A stretch of 18,335 nucleotides of DNA from RGIG4608 sp045643885 (GTDB taxonomy: Bacteria > Bacillota > Clostridia > Oscillospirales > CAG-272), in contig JAZRFY010000019.1 of assembly GCA_045643885.1 (NCBI GenBank), forward strand, positions 1 through 18,335. Reading direction: 5' to 3'. Within the stretch, counting starts at the first letter, position 1; each line of letters begins with the position of its first letter. Below, piece by piece: positions 1 to 5,941 of the stretch. A model generated the notes under the pieces. That model was not told where the DNA came from, ran no database searches, and saw only the letters and a program-made list of their open reading frames with translations. Both the position numbers and the translations under genes were made by a program.

Positions 1-608
1 TAGCACTTAACGTCAGCTCTGGGGCCGTTTGAGAATGCCTTTTCAGAAAGAACGTGAACTTCTTCTGTATAGGGATCAAACTTTGTTTCAACGTATGTAA
101 AGCCGTTGATTCTGGAGATGATGTAAGCTGCATCCTTACCAAGACCGTTAAGGATTACTCTAAGGGGCTTATTTCTAACCTTGTTAGCATTGAGAGCGAT
201 CTTGATAGCGCCTTCAGCTGCTGCAAAGGACTCGTGACCTGCAAGGAAGCAGAAGCACTCTGTCTCTTCAGAGAGGAGCATTGCGCCAAGATTACCATGG
301 CCAAGACCAACCTTTCTGTTCTCGGCAACGGAGCCGGGGATACAGAAGGACTGAAGTCCGATACCGATAGCAGCTGCTGCGTCAGAAGCCTTTGTGCAAC
401 CCTTCTTGATTGCGATAGCAGCGCCTACTGTGTATGCCCACTTTGCGTTTTCAAAGCAGATGGGCTGTGTTTCTTCAACGATCTTGTAAGGATCGATGCC
501 GTATGCATCGCAGATCTCCTTGCATTCGTCGATAGAGTTGATTCCATATTCATTAAGAGCAGCAAGGATCTTCGCCTCGCGTCTTTCGTAACCTTCAAAT
601 TTTGCCAT
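1..608 (-). CDS. GGGtGRT-family protein, N-terminal part (runs off the window)
   Basis: This reading frame is open from an ATG at 606-608 to the window edge, about 202 codons without a stop, so the C-terminal end is missing. The translation begins MAKFEGYERREAKILAALNE and contains a Gly/Ala-rich middle (GCTKASDAAAAIGIGLQSF) and a segment GLGHGNLGAMLLSEETECF. I recognise it as the conserved clostridial family named for a C-terminal GGGtGRT motif; that motif lies beyond the edge, so the assignment rests on the N-terminal part. The biochemical function of the family is not established. A strong AAGGAGGT ribosome site precedes the start, and the gene lies 17 bases downstream of the IscU/NifU-like gene, so the two are probably co-transcribed. 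This pairing is, to my knowledge, recurrent in Clostridia and suggests a joint Fe-S-related role, which is inference. Confidence 0.85.
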   Translation of the reverse strand, partial: MAKFEGYERREAKILAALNEYGINSIDECKEICDAYGIDPYKIVEETQPICFENAKWAYTVGAAIAIKKGCTKASDAAAAIGIGLQSFCIPGSVAENRKVGLGHGNLGAMLLSEETECFCFLAGHESFAAAEGAIKIALNANKVRNKPLRVILNGLGKDAAYIISRINGFTYVETKFDPYTEEVHVLSEKAFSNGPRADVKC

Positions 609-625
609 TGTACGCTACCTCCTTA

Positions 626-1327
626 TTATTCTTTACGGGGGTCAATGTACTTAGCAGCATCATTGAATCTTCCGTATGTTCCTTTAGCCTTTTCATATGC
701 CTCGTTGGGTTCGATGCCCTTCTTGATGAAGTCTGTCATCTTACCAAGAGATACGAATTCATAACCGATAACTTCGTTGTTTTCGTCAAGAGCCATTCTT
801 GTGCAGTAGCCCTCTGTCATTTCAAGGTATCTTACGCCCTTTGCCTTTGTGCCGTACATTGTACCTACCATGGAGCGTTCGCCCTTACCGAGGTCCTCCA
901 TACCTGCACCGATAACAAGACCGCCGTCAGAGAAAGCGGACTGAGAACGACCGTAAACGATCTGAAGGAAAAGCTCTCTCATAGCTGTGTTGATAGCGTC
1001 ACAAACAAGGTCTGTGTTAAGAGCTTCAAGAAGTGTCTTACCGGGAAGGATTTCTGCTGCCATAGCTGCAGAGTGTGTCATACCGGAGCAACCGATTGTT
1101 TCAACAAGTGCTTCTTCGATGATACCGTCCTTAACGTTGAGGGAAAGCTTGCAAGCTCCCTGCTGGGGTGCACACCAGCCTACACCGTGTGTGTAAGCGG
1201 AGATGTCGCTGATCTGTTTTGCTTCAACCCATTTGCCCTCTTCGGGAATGGGAGCAGGACCGTGCTTGGGGCCTTTAGCAATTACGCACATGTTCTGTAC
1301 TTCGTGAGAGTAGATAAGTTCTGCCAT
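626..1327 (-). CDS. IscU/NifU-like iron-sulfur cluster assembly scaffold protein
   Basis: The product has 233 residues. The stretch from about residue 50 to 112 aligns with the IscU/NifU N-domain: GWCAPQQGACKLSLNVKDGI is followed by ETIGCSGMTHSAAMAAEIL, with candidate cluster or persulfide cysteines at 52, 80 and perhaps 59 and 109. In IscU the equivalent region is the CGD...GCG pair that holds a nascent Fe-S cluster. The protein is longer than typical IscU (about 130 residues) and carries a C-terminal extension of about 110 residues with no motif I recognise. The insertion between Cys52 and the KL strand also differs from classical IscU. No cysteine desulfurase gene lies nearby, so it may be a specialised scaffold rather than the general one. 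The start is supported by AGGAGA 12 bases upstream. It sits between a PduL-type gene and a GGGtGRT-family gene on the same strand. Confidence 0.85.
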   Translation of the reverse strand: MAELIYSHEVQNMCVIAKGPKHGPAPIPEEGKWVEAKQISDISAYTHGVGWCAPQQGACKLSLNVKDGIIEEALVETIGCSGMTHSAAMAAEILPGKTLLEALNTDLVCDAINTAMRELFLQIVYGRSQSAFSDGGLVIGAGMEDLGKGERSMVGTMYGTKAKGVRYLEMTEGYCTRMALDENNEVIGYEFVSLGKMTDFIKKGIEPNEAYEKAKGTYGRFNDAAKYIDPRKE

Positions 1328-1420
1328 AATTTTTGATTTCTCCTTTTTAAAATAAATCGTATAACAAATTTTTGCATCAAATGATGTTTGGATGATTTCT
1401 CATCCGATACAGAGCTTCAA

Positions 1421-1990
1421 TTAAGCAAGGATCTCGCCGTAAACTACGCCTGAGCAGCCTGCTGCGTTGGATTCGTCTGTATCGATATGCATAGCAGCCG
1501 CGAAGCTGGGGCTAACGCGAACTACAACGTCGTCGAAAATAAGAGCGCGATCTGTGTCGAGCTTAACCTTAACGATCTGCTTGTCAGAAACACCGAATGC
1601 CTCTGCGTCTGCAGGTGTCAAGTGGATGTGACGCTTTGCCGCGATAACGCCCTGAGCGATTTCAACCTCACCCATAGGACCGCGAAGAAGGCATGCGCCG
1701 CTTTCTGCGATGTCACCGGACTCTCTTACGGGAGCAACAACACCGATGGAACGAGCATCTGTAAGAGAGATCTCAACCTGGTCTGCATTTCTTGCAGGAC
1801 CGAGAACGCTCATCTTAAGAGAACCCTTAGGACCAACTACTTCAACCTTTTCTTCGCAAGCGTACTGACCGGGCTGAGAAAGATCCTTCTTCTTTGTGAG
1901 CTGGTGACCTGCGCCGAAAAGTGTTTCGATTGTGCTCTGAGACAAGTGGAGATGTCTTGCAGAAGTTTCAACTAAAACTTTGTTTGCCAT
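1421..1990 (-). CDS. pduL: PduL-type phosphate acyltransferase (phosphotransacylase)
   Basis: The 189-residue product has the family's His-rich metal-binding motifs: ARHLHLS at 11-17, RHIHLTPADAE at 120-130 and MHIDTDESNAA at 167-177. PduL-family enzymes interconvert acyl-CoA plus phosphate with acyl phosphate plus CoA, using zinc; in fermentative anaerobes they can replace Pta in making acetyl or propionyl phosphate for ATP formation. The protein begins almost directly with the catalytic domain and lacks the N-terminal extension that directs some PduL proteins into bacterial microcompartments. No shell genes are nearby, so a cytosolic enzyme is likely. The substrate (acetyl or propionyl) cannot be told from sequence. 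GAGGT 10 bases upstream supports the start. It is the first gene of the apparent operon, with no clear terminator before the scaffold gene 93 bases on. Confidence 0.9.
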   Translation of the reverse strand: MANKVLVETSARHLHLSQSTIETLFGAGHQLTKKKDLSQPGQYACEEKVEVVGPKGSLKMSVLGPARNADQVEISLTDARSIGVVAPVRESGDIAESGACLLRGPMGEVEIAQGVIAAKRHIHLTPADAEAFGVSDKQIVKVKLDTDRALIFDDVVVRVSPSFAAAMHIDTDESNAAGCSGVVYGEILA

Positions 1991-2048
1991 ATTTAATTAC
2001 CTCATATAAAAGATTTTTAACTTTGTTGATAATATATCATACATAGTA

Positions 2049-2077
2049 AGTATATCATATTTTTTTATAATTGTAAA
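2049..2077 (-). promoter_or_regulatory. Sigma-A-type promoter for the pduL operon
   Basis: On the minus strand TTTACA (2072-2077) and TATACT (2049-2054) are separated by 17 bases. This lies about 60 bases upstream of the pduL start, in an AT-rich gap. The match is one base off consensus in each box; the assignment is by sequence only. Confidence 0.65.
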
Positions 2078-2175
2078 TGTGTTTTTTGAGATTTTTTTGA
2101 CGATTGATAAATATTTTCAAACAAAAATGGGCAAAATAGAATAAACGACTCACAAAAAGGAGAAAAAGGCAATAA

Positions 2176-2277
2176 ATGCTGCCACACAAGGTACTTGCGC
2201 CACTGCTCGTGGAGATCCATCTTTTCAAGGGCGGACGAAGCACTCGCGTGATGAGTGCGAGCAACCCATACAAATAA
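2176..2277 (+). CDS. Possible small protein of 33 residues upstream of tepA
   Basis: A small open frame reads MLPHKVLAPLLVEIHLFKGG and ends NPYK, with an AGGAG about 13 bases upstream of the ATG, which is rather far for an efficient site. It ends 17 bases before the tepA-like gene. In Bacillus a small ylzJ gene neighbours tepA, and YlzJ-like proteins carry a PLLVE-type segment and a STNP-type segment; the PLLVE and SASNPY words here recall these weakly, but the peptide is only half the length. I do not recognise a firm family. It could be a real leader peptide or micro-protein, a decayed ylzJ, or chance. Confidence 0.25.
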   Translation: MLPHKVLAPLLVEIHLFKGGRSTRVMSASNPYK

Positions 2278-2294
2278 AATTTCAAGGAGATTCT

Positions 2295-2972
2295 ATGACT
2301 TCCAACAAAGAAATCAATGATATAAAAGAGCTTGGCTCCATCGACGTGGCAAAGCCCAAATCCGACGAAAGCGGAATTCGCGTGCTTTCGATAATCGGTC
2401 AGATCGAGGGGCATTATGTAAGTGATCAGTCCCAAAAGACCACCAAGTATGAGCATCTCATCCCCTTGCTCGTTGCCATGGAGCAAAGTGATGAGGTCAA
2501 GGGACTGCTCATCGTCCTCAACACGATGGGAGGGGACGTTGAGGCAGGGCTCGGCATTGCCGAGCTTATTGCATCCCTTAGCAAGCCAACTGTCTCCCTC
2601 GTGATAGGCGGCTCTCACTCGATTGGCGTTCCCCTTGCCGTTTCGGCTCGAAAATCCTTCATTGTGCCGAGTGCGACCATGACTCTCCACCCCGTGCGAG
2701 TGAACGGACTGGTTGTCGGTGCACCCCAGACCTACAATTATTTTGCAGATATGCAAAAGAGGATAGTGGACTTCATATGTCGCAACTCCCGTGCAACACC
2801 CGACGCGATAAACAGGATGATGATGCGTCCCGACATGCTCGCGACCGACGTCGGCACGGTGCTTGACGGCAAGGAGGCAACAGTATGCGGTCTTATCGAT
2901 CGCGTTGGGGGACTTTCCGACGCCCTTGAGGAGCTTGAAAAAATGATTGACGAAGCATCCGTACGCGAATAG
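2295..2972 (+). CDS. tepA: TepA-like ClpP-fold serine protease
   Basis: The 225-residue product has the ClpP/crotonase-type fold. It has a strand ending LIVLNTMGGDVEAGLGIAEL (residues 72-91), the nucleophile elbow GGSHSIGVPLA with candidate Ser109, and MTLHPVRVNG with candidate His132. The GGxHSIGVPLA form is typical of the translocation-enhancing protein TepA of Firmicutes rather than of ClpP proper, whose elbow is GxAAS(M)G. TepA-type proteins are thought to be cytoplasmic peptidases; B. subtilis TepA has been linked to protein export and signal-peptide degradation. No signal peptide or membrane segment is visible. AAGGAG five bases before the ATG fixes the start. Neighbours are an amidase-like gene in the opposite direction and sigK. 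No clear promoter was found for it. Confidence 0.85.
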   Translation: MTSNKEINDIKELGSIDVAKPKSDESGIRVLSIIGQIEGHYVSDQSQKTTKYEHLIPLLVAMEQSDEVKGLLIVLNTMGGDVEAGLGIAELIASLSKPTVSLVIGGSHSIGVPLAVSARKSFIVPSATMTLHPVRVNGLVVGAPQTYNYFADMQKRIVDFICRNSRATPDAINRMMMRPDMLATDVGTVLDGKEATVCGLIDRVGGLSDALEELEKMIDEASVRE

Positions 2973-3004
2973 CCCTTGTTTTTTCCACAACGTTGGCACA
3001 AACT

Positions 3005-3027
3005 ATGTAGGGACGGGCGTCCCTGCT
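3005..3027. repeat. Copy of a short dispersed repeat with an inverted-repeat core
   Basis: This stretch contains GTAGGGACGGGC (3007-3018), which recurs exactly at 5900-5911. Here it folds as GGGACG/CGTCCC around two bases. It lies between two convergent gene ends (tepA and the amidase). Such GGGACGGGC-type intergenic repeats are common in gut Clostridia as far as I recall; the full repeat boundaries are not definable from two copies. Confidence 0.45.
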
Positions 3028-3074
3028 GTTCGTTTCAAACGCAAACTAACCCTTGACGCCAAAGCACTCCCCTT

Positions 3075-3674
3075 TCACTCCTCCATTGGAGTGTACACCA
3101 CGTTCATCGGTGGCAATGCCGTGGCATCTATAAGGTTATTAAAATACTTGTCATCATCCTCAATCTGAATGTTCACACCCTCAACGTGCAAAAATCGTGC
3201 CGTGGCATATCGATAGGTCGATAAAGGTCGGTCGAGTGCGTCATTTGATTGCGCACAGATGAGGATCCCACCGTTTTCCGTAAATCCTGATACGATGAGT
3301 GAGTGATAAAACCTTCCTTGCGAGTTTGCAAGCTGAACGACGTCCCCGATTTCCACAAGCTCCCTTTCGACAACCGAGCAATACGGGCCAAGCCTTTCGT
3401 TTTTGGGTAAGAAGTCGCCAAGACCACACGTAAACTCATAAAATTCCCTCACTCCCGTCCACGACGGAGAACGGTTTTCCACATTCTCATAATACCAACC
3501 GAAGACCTCGGTCGGATCCATAACAAGTGAGCCTGCAAGCAGGCTTTGGGAAACGAAATTCGTGCAATTTCCTCCCCCGCCGGTGAAATCAAAAAACAGT
3601 GGATTTCTCGAAAGCGCCCACCGTTTTGCATATTCCACTGCCCTTTCGCGATCGTATTGCTTTGAAACTATCAT
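3075..3674 (-). CDS. Amidase-like protein (Amidase_6 / NlpC-P60-type papain fold)
   Basis: The 199-residue product matches the putative amidase domain family found in spore formers. It has an N-terminal YDRERAVEYAKRWA helix, the catalytic-type segment GGGGNCTNFVSQSLLAG with Cys37, FYHSLIV with His124, and the AQSND turn at 141-145 that could supply the third residue. Proteins of this family are predicted cysteine amidohydrolases, possibly acting on peptidoglycan or polyglutamyl substrates, but characterised examples are few. There is no signal peptide, so it would act inside the producing cell, for example in the mother cell during sporulation. The start is supported by AAAGGAG eight bases upstream. 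The gene is divergent from sigK, and a CATA-type -10 sequence (3702-3710) precedes it, which hints at sporulation control. Confidence 0.8.
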   Translation of the reverse strand: MIVSKQYDRERAVEYAKRWALSRNPLFFDFTGGGGNCTNFVSQSLLAGSLVMDPTEVFGWYYENVENRSPSWTGVREFYEFTCGLGDFLPKNERLGPYCSVVERELVEIGDVVQLANSQGRFYHSLIVSGFTENGGILICAQSNDALDRPLSTYRYATARFLHVEGVNIQIEDDDKYFNNLIDATALPPMNVVYTPMEE

Positions 3675-3701
3675 AAATCTTCTCCTTTACTTGATTTTTA
3701 A

Positions 3702-3710
3702 TATTCTATG
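3702..3710 (-). promoter_or_regulatory. Candidate mother-cell sigma (SigE/SigK-type) -10 element for the amidase gene
   Basis: On the minus strand this reads CATAGAATA, which fits the SigK -10 pattern CATAnnnTA and is one base off the SigE-type CATACAAT. It would start RNA about 20 bases before the amidase ATG. A convincing -35 was not seen; the upstream bases belong to the large hairpin at 3712-3762. Assignment by pattern only. Confidence 0.35.
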
Positions 3711-3711
3711 C

Positions 3712-3762
3712 AAAAAATCGACCTTGTTTTCCTAGTTTCGTAGGACGGAAGGCCGATTTTTT
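3712..3762. terminator. Large terminator-like hairpin between sigK and the amidase gene
   Basis: AAAAAATCGACCTT (3712-3725) pairs with AAGGCCGATTTTTT (3749-3762) with one mismatch, and an inner stem TCCTA/TAGGA (3730-3734/3741-3745) closes a six-base loop. With A runs on one side and T runs on the other it could stop transcription in either direction. Its place inside a divergent promoter region is unusual for a plain terminator. Confidence 0.6.
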
Positions 3763-3813
3763 GTTTGTATTTTTGCGAAATTTTATCGTACAAGCAAAAA
3801 ATCAAAGGTTTGG

Positions 3814-3821
3814 CATAAGAT
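3814..3821 (+). promoter_or_regulatory. Weak candidate SigE-type -10 for sigK
   Basis: CATAAGAT shares the CATA start and the A-T end of the SigE -10 consensus and lies 26 bases before the sigK ATG, a fitting distance. No clear -35 is seen 14-15 bases upstream. In B. subtilis sigK is transcribed by SigE with SpoIIID, so the position is plausible but the match is weak. Confidence 0.25.
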
Positions 3822-3847
3822 TAATCAAAAAGCACACGGAGGTCGCT

Positions 3848-4543
3848 ATGCTAACCTTGATTTTTGGTTTTATATTCCACGTATTTCACGTGATCTTGGG
3901 TGTTTCGACACCAAGCAATAAATTCCCACCCCCACTTTCGCAAGAGGAGGAGATGAAGGCATTCAAGCTCATGCACGAGGGGGACGAGGAGGCAAGGCAG
4001 AGGTTGATTTTGCACAACCTTCGACTTGTTTCGCACATTATAAGAAAGTATTATTCAGCCTCTCCCGACAGTGAGGATCTCATTTCGATCGGAGTGATAG
4101 GACTTGTCAAGGCAGTTGATACCTTTAAGGTAGAGAGTGGAACGAAATTTGCCACCTATGCTGCCCGTTGCATTCAAAATGAGGTGCTTATGAGCTTCAG
4201 GGCGCAGAAAAAACGGAGTGGAGAGATATCGATAAACGAAACGATTGACGTTGACAAGGACGGCAATCCCCTTACCTACATGGACATAATAAGCACAAGC
4301 GAGGATCTTTCGGAGGATCTTGACAGAAAAACGCAGATAGAACGCGCGATCAAGATGATAAAAAACCGTCTTGACGAGAGGGAGAGGCAGATAATCGTGA
4401 TGCGATACGGACTTTTGGGGCTTAAGCGGAGCTACACGCAAAAGGAGATAGCCGAACGCCTCAACATCTCGCGTTCCTATGTCAGTCGCATCGAAAAAAG
4501 CGCCCTCGATAAGCTGAGAAATGCACTCGGCGGGCAATCGTAA
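3848..4543 (+). CDS. sigK: RNA polymerase sporulation sigma factor SigK (pro-protein)
   Basis: The product has 231 residues from the ATG at 3848, chosen because GGAGG lies five bases upstream and because the N-terminus then matches pro-SigK. A hydrophobic stretch of about 20 residues (MLTLIFGFIFHVFHVILGVS) precedes FPPPLSQEEE, the counterpart of FPQPLS in B. subtilis. Region 2 follows (HNLRLVSHIIRKYY, DLISIGVIGLVKAVDTF, KFATYAARCIQNEVLMSFR), then region 4 with RERQIIVMRYGL and the helix-turn-helix QKEIAERLNISRSYVSRIEK (198-217). SigK directs late mother-cell genes for coat formation and lysis. The hydrophobic pro-sequence suggests membrane tethering and release by an SpoIVFB-like protease. 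The gene is unbroken: no skin-type element interrupts it. Confidence 0.95.
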   Translation: MLTLIFGFIFHVFHVILGVSTPSNKFPPPLSQEEEMKAFKLMHEGDEEARQRLILHNLRLVSHIIRKYYSASPDSEDLISIGVIGLVKAVDTFKVESGTKFATYAARCIQNEVLMSFRAQKKRSGEISINETIDVDKDGNPLTYMDIISTSEDLSEDLDRKTQIERAIKMIKNRLDERERQIIVMRYGLLGLKRSYTQKEIAERLNISRSYVSRIEKSALDKLRNALGGQS

Positions 4544-4551
4544 ATGGGAGC

Positions 4552-4668
4552 TTACACGCTCACAAGAAGGGTGTCAAGCGCAAACCAACTTTCAATACCA
4601 AGAGTCTTTAGCAGATTTTCTTTGACGGCACAGGTACCTTCTTTTCTTGCCTGACTTCCGTCAGTCAT
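4552..4668 (-). other. Short open frame of 38 codons, possibly a gene remnant or micro-protein
   Basis: On the minus strand an open frame begins ATG at 4666-4668, reads MTDGSQARKEGTCAVKENLL and ends ALDTLLVSV. It begins just after the U-tract of the terminator that ends the threonine-aldolase operon and has no ribosome site, so it is unlikely to be translated efficiently as it stands. The sequence looks more protein-like than the usual shadow frame, and may be a fragment of a gene or of a dispersed repeat. It overlaps no other gene. Confidence 0.2.
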
Positions 4669-4671
4669 TTA

Positions 4672-4710
4672 CTTTACAAAAAATCCCCCGACTGATTCCG
4701 TCGGGGGATT
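4672..4710 (-). terminator. Rho-independent terminator of the threonine-aldolase operon
   Basis: AATCCCCCGAC (4682-4692) and GTCGGGGGATT (4700-4710) form an 11-base-pair stem with a seven-base loop. On the minus strand the stem is followed by a run of T residues, and it lies 11 bases past the stop of the aldolase gene. In the plus direction there is no T tract, so it serves the minus-strand operon. Confidence 0.9.
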
Positions 4711-4721
4711 ACTTACACAAT

Positions 4722-5747
4722 TTAGATTATCTTAGCAAGCTCCTCGATTTCCTCTTTGGTGGTTGCAAACGAGGTCGCGAAGCGAACGACGGTTCTGCCG
4801 TCGGGGAGCTTTTCCCAAAATCCGAAGCGGCATTTTTGAGAAATTCTCTCCATTTGCTCGTCATCGAGAATTACAAACTGCTGATTTGTGGGTGATTCGA
4901 GGAAAAATTCGTATCCGCGAGATGAAAAGAGTTCCTTTATCTCTTCTGCTCTATCTATCGCGTTCTTGCTTATTTCAAAATAGAGGCCGTCCTCAAAAAG
5001 TGCCTCGAACTGAACTCCCAAAAGTCTGCCCTTGGCAAGCATTGCTCCGTGCTGCTTGGTTTGGGAGAGAAATCGCTCTGGAGCTTCTCCCTTTGCGAAA
5101 ACCACAGCCTCACCACAAAGCGCGCCCACCTTTGTGCCACCGATATAGAACACGTGGCAGAGTCTTGCAATATCCGAAAGAGAAACGTCCGTGCTTTTGC
5201 TCGCAAGGCCATAGCCAAGACGTGCGCCGTCAAGGAAGAGCTTCATTCCGTACTCATCGCAAAGCAAACGGAGGCTTGTCAGCTCCTCTTTGGAATAAAG
5301 TGTGCCGTACTCGGTCGGATGGGAAATGTATATCATTTTAGGAACGACCATCATTGAGTTGTTTTCGTCACTATAGAACGTTTCAAGGTAGGCTCTTGCC
5401 GCCTTGGAGTCGAGCTTGCCCTCCTTTTGAGGAAGCTCGATCACCTTGTGACCTGTAAACTCGATCGCGCCTACCTCATGGAGTGCGATATGGCCCGTGG
5501 TTGCAGAGATTACCCCCTCAAAGCTTTTGAGCATTGTTGAGATAACGACTTGATTTGCCTGAGTGCCACCCGTAAGGAAAAACACCTCACTTTCGGGAGA
5601 GTCGCAAGCTTTTTTTATTAATTCCTTGGCGTTTTTGGTGTGGATATCGTTGCCGTAGCCCGACATCACCTCACCGTTTGTCTTAATGAGTGCCCCAAGC
5701 ACTCTTTCGTGTGCACCAAGTATGTAATCGCTTTCAAATGATAACAT
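4722..5747 (-). CDS. Threonine-aldolase-family PLP enzyme (beta-eliminating lyase group)
   Basis: From the ATG at 5745-5747 the product has 341 residues. A GTG ten codons upstream keeps the frame, but AAGAGGT sits just before the chosen ATG. The fold-type I PLP motifs are clear: LTGGTQANQ (58-66), TGHIALHEVGA (84-94), FLDGARLGYG (171-180) and YIGGTKVGAL with Lys206 as the PLP lysine. Low-specificity L-threonine aldolases cleave L-threonine or L-allo-threonine to glycine and acetaldehyde; related family members are beta-eliminating lyases, so the exact substrate is uncertain. The protein is cytosolic. It is the last gene of the run read from 9428, but 194 bases with hairpins separate it from the YifB gene, so it may have its own promoter. 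Confidence 0.85.
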   Translation of the reverse strand: MLSFESDYILGAHERVLGALIKTNGEVMSGYGNDIHTKNAKELIKKACDSPESEVFFLTGGTQANQVVISTMLKSFEGVISATTGHIALHEVGAIEFTGHKVIELPQKEGKLDSKAARAYLETFYSDENNSMMVVPKMIYISHPTEYGTLYSKEELTSLRLLCDEYGMKLFLDGARLGYGLASKSTDVSLSDIARLCHVFYIGGTKVGALCGEAVVFAKGEAPERFLSQTKQHGAMLAKGRLLGVQFEALFEDGLYFEISKNAIDRAEEIKELFSSRGYEFFLESPTNQQFVILDDEQMERISQKCRFGFWEKLPDGRTVVRFATSFATTKEEIEELAKII

Positions 5748-5833
5748 TTTGTACCTCTTTTGTGTTGTATTCAGCACCTACCAAGGGTGCATCGTGTCTG
5801 ATTTTTGTTTGAAAGAGCCTGTTCTTCTCATCC

Positions 5834-5911
5834 GGCACCTTGCGGTGCCAGCTTTTTGCCCGGGAAGGCAAAAAGCACTTGAAAATCCACACTGACTCCG
5901 TAGGGACGGGC
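5834..5911. repeat. Intergenic hairpin cluster and dispersed-repeat copy
   Basis: Two perfect hairpins follow each other: GGCACC/GGTGCC (5834-5849, loop of four) and GCTTTTTGCC/GGCAAAAAGC (5851-5876, loop of six). A second copy of the 12-base word GTAGGGACGGGC follows at 5900-5911. Neither hairpin has a T tract on the minus strand, so they are not standard terminators between yifB and the aldolase gene. The arrangement looks like a dispersed palindromic intergenic repeat. Confidence 0.5.
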
Positions 5912-5941
5912 AATCTCGCTGCGGCTTGGCCACGCTCGAGC

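Noticed and set aside
54..764. Plus-strand frame of 236 codons at the left end
   Set aside because: It covers the GGGtGRT-family gene on the opposite strand and shows no family signature.
602..1336. Long plus-strand frame of 244 codons opposite the IscU-like gene
   Set aside because: It is antisense to a gene with clear IscU-type motifs and ribosome site; its Cys- and Phe-rich translation is typical of a shadow.
2236..2261. Inverted repeat GCACTC/GAGTGC with TGATGAG, considered as a ribozyme-like or tRNA-like fold
   Set aside because: The required CTGATGA and GAAA core of a hammerhead is absent, there is no cloverleaf, and the bases lie within a candidate small ORF.
2055..2999. Long open frame of 314 codons on the minus strand opposite tepA
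   Set aside because: It is antisense to the well-supported TepA-like gene, has no recognisable domain, lacks a ribosome site and ends in a low-complexity AT-rich tail. It is a shadow frame.
3761..3847. A longer start for sigK 29 codons upstream
   Set aside because: It would begin inside the hairpin, has no ribosome site, and would put 29 extra residues before the pro-sequence; GGAGG supports the ATG at 3848.
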